NCBI RefSeq assembly: GCF_032118995.1
Contig: NC_092650.1
Location: 6,572,001 to 6,636,000 of the forward strand
DNA length: 64,000 nucleotides
Direction: 5' to 3'
From: Asterias amurensis
Lineage: Eukaryota > Echinodermata > Asteroidea > Forcipulatida > Asteriidae
Of this stretch, positions 1 through 11,400 are shown in pieces (within the stretch, counting starts at the first letter, position 1; the number at the start of each line of letters is the position of its first letter). Under the pieces are notes generated by a model. That model saw only the letters and a list, made by a program, of their open reading frames with translations. It was not told the origin of the DNA and searched no databases. The position numbers and the translations under genes were made by a program.

Positions 1-80
1 TTTTTATTTTATTATTGTCTCGGAACTTCGATAGCCGATCCAGCTCAAATTTTCACAGGTTTGTTAGTCGCGTTTTTCTA
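1..80 (-). mobile_element. Partial family A MITE
   Basis: Truncated by the window edge. Matches the family A segment with the cattattatctcgcaacttcg and gctcaaattttcacaggttt blocks seen in complete copies. Confidence 0.6.
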
Positions 81-310
81 ATAGTGACAAATCGGGAAAA
101 AGTGCATTCCGAGTAAATCCACTCTGAAGTTTTGACGTATATTCATCCGTTGTTTTCATATATCTTTGTATCCTACATTATCACTTGCAAAATGGAAGGT
201 ATGTTTCTAGGAATGTATAGAAGGTATTTATTTATTTTATTTAAAATAAAACGATCTAATATAAAAAAAAATATTAGCTTTAAAACCTATTCGTCAGTAT
301 GTAAAAAACA

Positions 311-772
311 CTAGAGAGGTTTCGCAAGCGTGCGTATAGAGATACAGATACGGATAAGATAACCGTATCCGTTCACGTCAGCCACATGTTGGACATAGTT
401 TCGCAAACTATAGGTATGTTTCACTTGAGTGCGTTCGCACGTGTTTTTCTGACAAACATGACCGATAGCGACACCGTGCTTTATACACTGCATTTTCTCA
501 TCGTTTTGCTTGCAAATGACTAACAATTTTCGACATGTATCAAACACGATACAAGTGAAAGCAATTCCGTATGAAATGTTTTTGATCTGGGAGGAAAATT
601 CAACTAAAATTCTGCAAAACAGTATCCATTTTTCTACGACGTGTATGAGCTCCCATATCCGTTGGTAACGTTATGCAAATTACTAATAGTCGCGGATACG
701 CGTCACGTGAACACACAAAGTGTCGACGTATCAGTATCTGTATCTGTATCCGACGCTTGCGAAACATCTCTA
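311..772. mobile_element. 462-bp inverted-repeat element
   Basis: Starts TAGAGAGGTTTCGCAAGCGT and ends with its near-perfect reverse complement; the match continues imperfectly inward through GATACAGATA-type repeats. It abuts a 5'-truncated family A MITE. No coding capacity. A clear target duplication was not found. Confidence 0.65.
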
Positions 773-1053
773 ATTCGTCGGTATGTAGATAACAATGAAA
801 GAAGAAAAGAAACACCCTTGTCACACGAAGTTGTCTGCTTTCAGATGCTTGATTTCGAGATTTTTAAATCTAAATCTACGGTATCGAATTCAGTTTTGTG
901 CAAAATTACTTCTTTTTCGTTGCTTCATAGGGGCCGTTTCTCAAAATGGTTGATACTCAACCAACCTCTCCCTGTTACTCGTTACAAAGTAAGGGGTAAT
1001 GTTAGAAGTATTTATTTTGAGTAATTACCAAGAGTGTCCACTGCCTTTAAGGT
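773..1053 (+). mobile_element. 5'-truncated family A MITE
   Basis: Right-hand part of family A, ending in AGTGTCCACTGCCTTTAA. The left part is absent; the copy begins where the 311-772 element stops. Confidence 0.75.
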
Positions 1054-1082
1054 CCGCTTAGATCGATTCAAAAAGCTCATTG

Positions 1083-1448
1083 TTAAAGGCAGTGGACACT
1101 ATTGGTAATTGTCAAACACTAGCCTTCACAGTTGGTGTATATCTCAACATATGCATAAAATAACAAACCTGTGAAAAATTGAGCTTTATCGGTCATCGAA
1201 CTTGCGAGATAATAATGAAAAAATCCTTGTCACACGAAGTTGCGTGCGTTTTAGATGGTTCAAGTTCTAAATCTGAGGTCTCGAAATCAAGTTCGTGAAA
1301 AATTGCTTCTTTCTCGAAAACTATGGCACTTCAGGGGGAGCCGTTTCTCACAATGTATTATACCATCAACCCCTCCCATTACCCGTCACCAAGAAAGGTT
1401 TTATGCTAATGTGTTGAGTAGTTACCAATAGTGTCCACTGCCTTTAAA
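1083..1448 (+). mobile_element. Full-length family A MITE
   Basis: About 365 bp between TTAA copies. Termini AGGCAGTGGACACTATTGG and its complement. The body contains a short inner inverted repeat around gaggtctcgaaatca. No ORF. Confidence 0.9.
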
Positions 1449-2337
1449 TCCGCCACAGCTGTTGATGGGGAATTGAAAGTATTTGATTTGTTTAGGATAC
1501 ATCAACAAACCCTTTTACTTAGTCATTTTGTTTCAAGTACGTCATCAATTTCTGACGCATACTTCCGCACGTTTAAGGTACACTTAGCAAATGAATCTTA
1601 ACGTGAAAAAACAATCGATAAAGCGTAATTAAGGTCACTTTATGATTACCGGACTAGATACGTTTGTATGTCCACTGTGTGTGACTTTCATCTGAACAAA
1701 TACATTAACGGCTGTTTGCCAAGTTGAGTGATGCTGCTAAATTAACCCAAAGCAAGATGTTATGCAAGAAGCCTATAGAGTAGTGTTCTTGTTACAATAT
1801 TTCAGCGACCCACATGGATATGTACATCTGTCTCCGTAATGGTTGAAGCTCTGTAATTGCCATCCGGCGTGCTAACTCATAAAACAATACCTTGGTATTT
1901 TAGGATCTGATCCATTGTAATGCTTTAAGTTAAAAGTATGAATGTGCACCGTGGTTGGTTTTCTGTATCACTAGATGTCCATTTTACTGGATAAGTTCTT
2001 CTGAAAGCATGCGTTGTTAGATATTACTGCCCTGGAGTATGATATTAACGTCTCAAGACATGTTGTTGTGGTGACACTATAACCCATTGAATTGTTTCGG
2101 ACATTTCGAATAACATATCTTAAGCTCCAACAGAAAAGGTGACAGCGACGCTTTACTTTCTTGATGCATGTATAATTTGGTACTGGTCATCCACTTTTAG
2201 ACAGCTGTGTACAACCTATTCTTCAGGATACGGTTTTGTTCGACCAAGGTAGACATTACTGACACTTTTATGTTTACAGTTTTGGGTTGATTAAGCTTGC
2301 CAACGTTGCGACAAGCAAATTGTCACCAATGATGTAA
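1449..2337. other. Non-coding stretch upstream of the channel gene
   Basis: No repeat or convincing exon seen. A tttacag acceptor-like site at 2273-2279 could join a 5' UTR exon to channel exon 1, but an in-frame TAA at 2335 then precedes the coding frame. Confidence 0.4.
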
Positions 2338-2469
2338 ACCTATGCGTACCTCATCACAAAGGCTAAAGGGAGAAGACGGGTGGAAATTGCAACGGAAGGT
2401 GCTGTTGTACAAACTAAACACGACATCGATGAGGACAACTTTCCGAGACTAACATCAAACCAAAACGAC

Positions 2470-5400
2470 ATGGAGGTTATTTCTTTGGATGATGATGATG
2501 AAACCAACCATGCTACGAACATTGACATTCCTCTGGCCGATAACTTGAAACGCATCGTGGAAAATAGAAGTCCAATCATTCGCCATTCGATCATCAAGAA
2601 CGCGTTTGTGGAGAAAATACCGAAAGGAAACCACAGCACCGAGGATGTAGAGGCGAAAGGAACGGGAGGAAAAGCCGAGTTTAACGGCGAGAGGAAACGA
2701 GGCCGGGCGGGGGAGGAGGCAGCAACGGCGAACCGCTTTAATAGGTTCAACATGATGTGGTCGTCGACAGTATCAGATGCTGTCGGTGTTCCAGGCTTGA
2801 AATATGTCGTCAGTAATCAGGATGGTAACATTCGAAGGTAAGTCATGGTCATTTTGCTAACGGCTTTTATTTTAATGAAAGCTTCGAGCACCATATGGAT
2901 GCTCTGTTTTCACAGAGTATGCATATCACGTTAATTACTTCTTTCTCGAAAACTATGGCACTTCAGAGGGAGCCGTTTCTCACACTGTGTTATACTATAA
3001 ACCTATCCCCGTTACTCTTAATCAAGGTAGGTTTTATGCTTATAGTTGTTTTGAGTAATTACTCAATAGTGTCTACTGCCTTTAAAATGATATATATGTT
3101 TTTGTAAAGGCTACTATGGTTTATTGCCATCGTGGGAGGATTGGTTGCAGCCGGAAACCAGATATGGGAAAGAGCGACCGTCCTTCTCGGTAGTCCAAAG
3201 ACGGTCGACTTACGGGTTGTTTACGTCGATAAGTTAGCATTCCCCGCCGTTACTATCTGCAATTACAACACGTTCAGGTAAGATCAAAACACTTCACTTA
3301 TAAAAAAAAACTAATAATAATAAATTTGCATAAACCTTTATGCAAGTGAGGTCATTTAAGATTGTTGCCCTCGGCTAGAAGTCAGTAATATATTATGGTG
3401 TCTCGTTTAACGAGAATTAGCTGCACTTTACTCAACCAAAATACGTGAACGTGAACGTCGCAAAATGTGTTGTTAAATTCTCACGTTTTTAGCATACGTG
3501 AAGTTACCATTGTTCAAGTCCGTAAAGTAGGTGCAGACGTCATTCGTGTGCTCAACATGTACGTGTTTTTGTTCCATTGTTGGTGACGTCGGTGCTTTAA
3601 TAATTACATTCATATTTTAAAGACTGGACACTATGGTCAAAGACTAGCCTTCACAGCTTGTGTATCTCAACATAATTATGTACAAACCTGTGAAAATTTG
3701 AGCTAAATCGGTCGGCGAAACTGCGAGATAATAATGAAATGTCACACGAAGTTGTGTGCTTACAGATGCTTGATTTCTAAACCTCAAATTCTGAATATGA
3801 GGGCCCAAAATCAAACTCACGGAAAATTACTTCTTTCTCGAAAACTACATTACCTCAGATGGAGCCATTGCCACAATGTTTTATACTACCAACCTTCTCC
3901 CATTACACGTTGAAAGAAAGGTTTTGTGCTATAATCATTATTTCGAGTAATTACCAATATTGTCCACTGCATTTAAGCAGCTAACTTATAGTCCCCTTCT
4001 TTCTTTCAAAGTTTACTTAAACTATGCGAATACCTCTTGTGAAAACTCGGGACCTGATCTGACACTTATCACGGAGCAAGTTCGGTTAGCAACTAGACTA
4101 GTCACCTCGGGCCAGCCCCAAGAGCCCCACTTGTGGATTGGGTCACTTGGGGCTGGCCCGAGGTGCACTGACGTCACCACAGGAAGGCTCACGTGGTGAC
4201 GTGTCTGGGAATTTTTTTCTGGTTCGAAGACGAACGTGGGGTAATTGTGTGCCCACGTTCGTCCTGGGAAAAAATAAAATACTCAACATCGGGGTCGACC
4301 CAGGGAAGCTAAACGAACGCACCCATTATAGGGTGCGTGCGTTTAGCTTCCCTGTGTCGACCACGACGAGTGGTGTTTTTTTTTTTCCCCCGAGACAAAC
4401 GTGTTCAGATATTAATTGCCCACGTTCGTGCTAGACAAAAAAAAACTGACACGCATCGGGGTAGACCCTGCCCCCGATTTCACGAAGCGCTGCGACGCGT
4501 CGCAAGTGCAAGTTGCGACCGGTTACACGTCGTAAGTTGCGAACTCGTCGCGGCCGCGTAGTGTCTTGTAGGTCTGCGACGCATCGCAAACCCTACGATG
4601 CGTCACTACTTGCGATGAGTTTCGTGAAATCGGGGGCAGGGGAGCTAAGCGAACGCACCCATTATTCGTTACGTATTTCTAAGCACGAGCACATTGTCGA
4701 CTTGACAACTTGAGTGTGCTCCCACCTAGCGTCCTGGAAGTTCCCCGTTGGAATCAGGATTCATTGACGTGAAAATGTACGGCGTTAACTAGTATTAATA
4801 TACATTAAAGGAACATTACAGAATTGGTTTTGCTGGCAAAAAAAGTTGCTAGCAGTGTAAGCACTTTATGTAATCCATATAAACAAACTGACAAACATGT
4901 AGAAAGTGGGAGAGTCATGAGAGAGTAGTACAAAAAAAAACGATTTCAAATTTTGCACTGCAGCGAGGCCAAAACAAAAATTAATAAAATGCTCACTGGG
5001 CGATAAACTCCAAACGCGAAATTAGATTATGTATTTCTCATTAAATATAACATTCCACACATAAATATTCCAACGGATGTGTTTTACTATCATCATCATT
5101 AGACCGTGTCGGTTTTATGTAAATCTGTGATCTTCACGATTTTTTTCTTTTCTTACCAATTCTGTAACGTTCCTTCAAGTACACGCTAATTTTATTTCCT
5201 CATATTGGCTTCCCAAAATAATTTCAGAAATGTCAACCTAACGAACCAATGTTTCGGCCAAATGTTGATAGACATCAACTTGTCGGGAGTAAGTGGTGCA
5301 GCTGGTACGAATTTTACGAAATATCAACTGCAATGTGGATATATCAACGCAACCGCACTTTACCTGGACCTAGGACATCACATGGAAGTAAATGAAATGT

Positions 5401-8400
5401 TCTTACGGTAGGTTTAGTAGATTTATGTTGGCATTCAAATGTTATAGCTTTTTCATGACAACATTACTTCCTTGTTATCAATGCTTTCATTCTAACAGGC
5501 TTCATGTTAAAGCCATTGGATAGTTTCGGTAACAGTGTTGTCCAAGGCCCACACTTCAGTATCACAACTTCTATATAAAATAACAGACCACCTGTGGAAA
5601 TTTAGTCTCAATCGGTCATCGGAGTCGGGAGAAAATTACGGGAAAACCCACCCTTGTTTCCGCACGTTTCCCCGTGTCATGACATGTGCTTAAAATAAAT
5701 CGGTAATTCTCGATATCGAGAATTGTTATTGTTTTAATGTTTTCTCATAAAGTAAAGCATTTAAATGAATAATATTTCAAGAGAAGTCTTTCACCATTAC
5801 CATCTGTAAACCCTGTAAGTTATTTGTAAATCTGTGAACTTGTTCTTGTTCTTGTACCGAAAGTGTCTAATGGCTTTAACAAGCAAAGTTTGTAAATTTT
5901 ATTAGCGGGAGTTCACTTCGTAGCAACACCCATTACAAACTTGATTAAAATTTTACATTGGGGGAACTGGTGGGTACCGATGGAATGTTCTGTTCGTCAA
6001 AACCCCATTTTCTACTATGTTTCACGTATGTATTTATTTAGGGGCTCCTGGAATGGTGAGGAAATAACACCACTTAATTTCACTACCATCATAACAGACT
6101 TCGGCGTCTGCCACACGTTTAACGGAAGACAAGTCGGCCAAGAGGTACGACACGTGAAAGTTGGTGGTAAGTTTTTACTCAATACCTCATCAGTTAAAGT
6201 AAACAACAGAACAAAAATCGCAAAAGCTAAACGTTAAGTATCGGAATCAATGTAAGACATAATTCTGGCAAAATAACACATTTCTTCCCAACAAAAAACG
6301 AAGCGATAAAGGGGGCGGTCGAATTGTTCGTCATGTGTATCCGGAGGTTTGCTTTACAGGAATAGCATTAAGGACCCTGCAAAACTGTTTCTACTGAAAT
6401 ATTCCTCTTCATCAGAGGCAATTAACGGTTATGGTGTTGATTAGTTTCCATCACAATAACTTCAAATTATCAGTTAAAGGCAGTGGACACTACTGGTTAT
6501 TACTCAAAATAATTATTAACATAAAACCTTTATTGGTGACGAGTAATAGGGAGAGGTTGATGATATACAAAAAAAGTAATTTTCCACAAATTTGATTTAG
6601 AGACCTCAGATTTAGAACTTGAGGTCTCGAAATCAACCATCTTAACGCACACAACTTCGTGTGACAAGGTTTTTTAATCTTTCATTATTATCTCGCAAGT
6701 TAGGTGACCGTTTCAGCTCAAAATTTCACAGGTTCGTTATTTTATGCATATGTTGAGGTACACCAATTGTGAAGGCTAGTCTTTGACCATTACCAATCAG
6801 TGTCCAGGTCTTTAAGGCATTGGACACTATTGGTACTGTTGTCAAACCAGGGCCAAATTTCATGGCTCTGCTTACCGCCGAATTCTGAGCTTACGGTCAC
6901 GATTCCCCGCTTACGTGCAAGCGCCGAATTTCTGCGCTAGCCTTGTAAGCGTATAATGCCTATTAACGTGGAGTACGTAGACGCCGAAATTCGCCGCTAA
7001 CCCGTGAAATACGCTTGCCGTAAGCACGGAATTCCCTTCTTCCGTAAACGCCGATTCAGTGCTTACGGCAAGCAGAGCCATGAAATTGTGCCCAGTTTTT
7101 TCAATTGGTGCACGCAAACATACATGAGATAACGAACCTGTAAAAAAAAAAAAAAAAAAAAAAAAAGAACCTTGTTACATGTGTGCTTTCCGCATAATAC
7201 AATTGTTCAGCTGAGAAGTATGTTATTATTTGAGTGAGAATGTATCTCTTTCACAAAAAAACCTACGTTTTTACTGAAGAGGGAGCAATATCCGGTACCA
7301 TCAAAAGCTCGTCATTGCTCGTTACCAATTAACTTGCTATGCTAACACTTATTTTGAGTAACTACCATACTGTTTCATTTATTTATTTTTTAGATGATCC
7401 TTCCCCATCAAGGGAACTCGGCAAACTCCCACAAAGGGATGTAAACACCATACTGGCAACAACCGTTTATTTCTCATTTAATTGGTTTATGAATATAAAT
7501 TGCACAAATCATGAAATTGTGACTCTGTAACTAGTCTTTGTGAAATCATTCAAGCCCAGCACAACCTTTTGATTGCAAGTCCTTCAGTCTTATCACTTCA
7601 CCAACAGTGTGTGAAAATACTATTGGTAGTAATATAATATTGAAATGGACCAACACATTATTTTCAGGGAAATTGCATGGCTTCAGCCTTCTCTTTAATG
7701 TTCAGCAAGAGTACTACTTCTTCTCCAAGAGAAACCGCGGGGCGGCTGGAGCAATGGTCGCCGTACATGACCAAGACGAAATACCACTGGTTGAGTCATC
7801 TGGAATCGCTGTATCGGCGGGAACCGAGGCAAGAATCGCCTTACAAAGGAAAGAGGTAAAACGCCAAGCGTTTAAAGAACGTGGAAAATATTGGTGATTG
7901 TCAAAGACTAGCCTTCTCACTTGGTGTATCTCAACATATGCATAAAATAACAAACCTGTGAAACTTTGAGCTCATTCGGTCATCGAACTTGCGAGATAAT
8001 AATGAAAGAAAAAACACCCTTTGTCACTCGAAGTTGTGTGTGCTTATGGTTTCGAGACCTCGAGTTCTAAACCTGAGGTCTCGAAATCAAATTCGTGGAA
8101 AGTTACGTCTTTCTCTAAAACTATGGTACTTCAGAGGGAGCCGTTTCTCACAATGTTTTATACTACCAACCTCTCCCCATTACTCGTCACCAAGTATTTT
8201 GAGTAATTACCAATAGTGTCCACTGCCTTTAACTAAATACGCGTTGGTGACCAGCAGCCGATCCAACGCTATAATACTTTTCATAACTCGAGTTGGGACG
8301 AGTTGGCCCAACTCGTCTTTATTAAATACATGAATCTCTCACTTATGTCAATAGTAATTGTTTCTTCCACAGACTCAAAATCTAGAGCCTCCACACCATC

Positions 8401-11400
8401 TGAGTGTCTGCGGGGCAAAAGAACTGAAGTATTTCGACACCTTCTCCAAGAATAAGTGTCAAATGGAATGTTTGATTGACCACATTATGGAAGTATGTGG
8501 CTGTGTTGAACCATACATGGCAGGTAAGCAAGATCAAATACAACCTTGTGGAATTATGTAGTTATGTATAACAACAGAACTGAATTCCACACTAAGAGTT
8601 CGGACTAGTCTTATCTCGAGTTGGGACGAGTTACCCTCATCTTTACTTAGGACTATCCTTAAGTTTTTAATATCTCCTATAACTAGTACCAACTTGGGAC
8701 TAGTCCTAACTCTTTTCATTATTAACCTCAGCTGTCAGCTCGTCTTTTGAAAATAATGTTTTACTCTAAGATCAGGATGTCAAAGATGTGTAGGTGTGCG
8801 CTCATAAAAGTCTTACACCGTCTCCGATCAAATTGTTAGTTTATGTGTTTTAGGATGCAATGTTTGTTGATGTTCACTTCAGCAAAGCACTCTCCCCCCC
8901 CGCCCCCGCCCCCCCCCCCCCTCGGTGTCATTCTTACTGGCCGGCTTCACCAAAACACTATGACGTCACACCCGTGACAAGGGGTCGCTCATGCAGCTGG
9001 CTGTAACCGTTACAAACTAACTGCAGGGCACTACTTTCTAGCCTTTAGTTTTTTTTTCTTCATTTTTTGACTTCTTGTCCTATAGAATTTGCCACCGGCA
9101 AGATAATATGTGGTGTGGTGGAAGTGTTTGAGTGCTCTGAACCTCACACAAGTAAGTAGCAATCGTCAACATTTAACAGCGGCTACCGCATAATCTCAGT
9201 ATATTAACTATTACTCTTGTTTGGCCAAACAGACATCGTAGATACCGATTTATAACCATTTTACGTTTAAAATGTGCATTAATAAATAATTCAAGTCACA
9301 AATGCACCTCTCCGCGCAGCTCTTTCAGCCGTGAGTCAACAACGGCTTATTTATAATAATGACCCCCCTTGATGTCAGTGGCGATTCTCCCTCTTTTGTT
9401 GGCAAACTGAGGGCGCTATTTTTCCACATCAAATAGCCGCCAATGACATCACGATTCCTTTGTTGCGCGGGCGTGTTTGACCTCACGTTTTTCGGAATTT
9501 TGGCTCGGGGCGTTTCGGGGACAAAACATGTTTTACCATGTTTTAACTTGAGGTACGAGATTCGTAATATGTTTTTTTCTATAATCGGGAATTTTTTTAT
9601 GATCGGAATTTATAATCGGACGTCTAATAAAATCCACCAGTGTATTTTTTGTTCTTTTATTGCTTTTGAAGAACTAGTATTTTGACGTGCACTTTTGCTC
9701 CCAGTATCAAACTTTTGCAGAGGATATAGTAGTTCAGGCTGTGGGGTCGATAAATAATGTTCCTTTCTTGTAAAATACTGAGATACTCCCAAGTTTGCTT
9801 TCTTACTAATTTTTGTTATTTATTTTTAACCAGTTTGTTTCAAAGATGACGTGTTTTACTTGCTGTTTGTCTGTTTGTTGGTTTGTTTGTTTGTTTGTTT
9901 GTTGTTGTTTTTCTCAGGAGACTTCAGCGTTGGAGAAGAGTGTACATGTCCAATACCATGCAATGTGACTCAGTTTGTGCCTAACGTCTCAACTGCCAAA
10001 TTCCCTTCCGATTTTTACGCCGGCAGGCTGGCGGTTTCTCATTTCGGCAGCAACAAAGCGACGAGTTATTTTGGGTAAGGTATTTCATAAAACAACTTGT
10101 TTTCCCAAACTCAAAGTCAGAATGTTGCATCATGTTTATACATCAAAGATAAACCCTTCCTCACGTTATTTCTCACAAATTAATAGAAGCTCCCCCCCCC
10201 CCCCCCCACCACCCAATCAATGCGAATGAACTTTCATGAACTTTCTTGAGGAATTCCATGCCAACATACATTTACTTACCATATACAAAGTGCACTCCCA
10301 GGTGAAAGGTTCCCCCGTTATGGGTCCGTTCGACCCGGAGTGGTTTCGGCGTGACCTGTGGGATTGACACTAAACACATTGATCCGGTTTATCGGTGACT
10401 TTGACACGGACTCTGGTCAAACTTGTGCAATGTTTTATACTGTCAACCACTCCCCATTACTCGTTACCACGTGGGGTTTTATACTGATAAAGAGTGTCAT
10501 GGCCGAGTGGTTAAGAGCATCGAATTCAAGTTCAGGTGCGTTTTCACCGGAGTGTGGGTTCGAATCCCGGTCGTGACACTTGTGTCCTTGAGCAAGATAC
10601 TTTACTATAATTGCTTCTCTTCACCCAGGGGAATAAATGGGTACCTGCGGGGGTAGAGTTTGATACTGTGAATGAAAGAGCCTTTGGAGCGGTATAAACT
10701 GTTGCCCAGGTTGTATACTCCCAAGGGAGCTGAGAAACATTAAAAAGGGATGTTATTGGCCCTATGACCAGGGCACTAATGTAAAGCGCTTAGAGAATTA
10801 AGTGTTAGTTATTAGGCGCTATATAAATCGAAAGTTAATATTATTATTATAATTATGTTGAGTAATTACCAATAGTGTCCACTGCCTTTAACCATTAATT
10901 TATATTGTTACATTTTCCACATTTTATCTACAGGACTAACTTGGTACTGCTTGAAGTGTACTACGAGGACACAACGATCGAGCGGAGCACTCAGTATGAA
11001 ACCTACTGTTTCTTTGGATTTCTTTGTAAGCTCTTTTATAGTTTATTTGTAACATACTTTTCGTGCATATGGGTGTCCTAAGATTAGGTAGTGTTTGTAA
11101 ACTACCCATTCAAGCAGATGGAGGTATTGTACTAGTAACACAATGGCAAACGCTTATGGAATCATAGGTCTTCTTCTAAAACATTTGAACGAAATCAACA
11201 ATGTTTCAGAAGACTATCCTTTAAAGACAGTGGACACTATTGCTAATTGTCAAAAACCAGTCTTCTCACTTGGTGTATCTCAACATGTGCATGAAAAAAA
11301 AAAAACCTGTACATATTTGAGCTCAATCGGTCATCGAAGTTACAAGATAATAATGAAAGAATAAAACGCCCTTGTCACACGAAGTTGTGTGCGTTATAGA

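Noticed and set aside
641-1024. 127-codon open frame
   Set aside because: It spans the junction of the 311-772 element and a truncated family A MITE, with no family similarity.
6167-6237. Extension of channel exon 4 beyond its donor
   Set aside because: The open frame continues into the intron, but the donor g|gtaagt at 6167 restores phase with exon 5 (GGKLHGF).
9871-9916. GTTT tract as a CRISPR-like or regulatory repeat
   Set aside because: Simple microsatellite acting as the polypyrimidine tract of a channel acceptor.
10491-10570. Functional tRNA gene
   Set aside because: The cloverleaf is imperfect and the sequence continues into a SINE body and tail.
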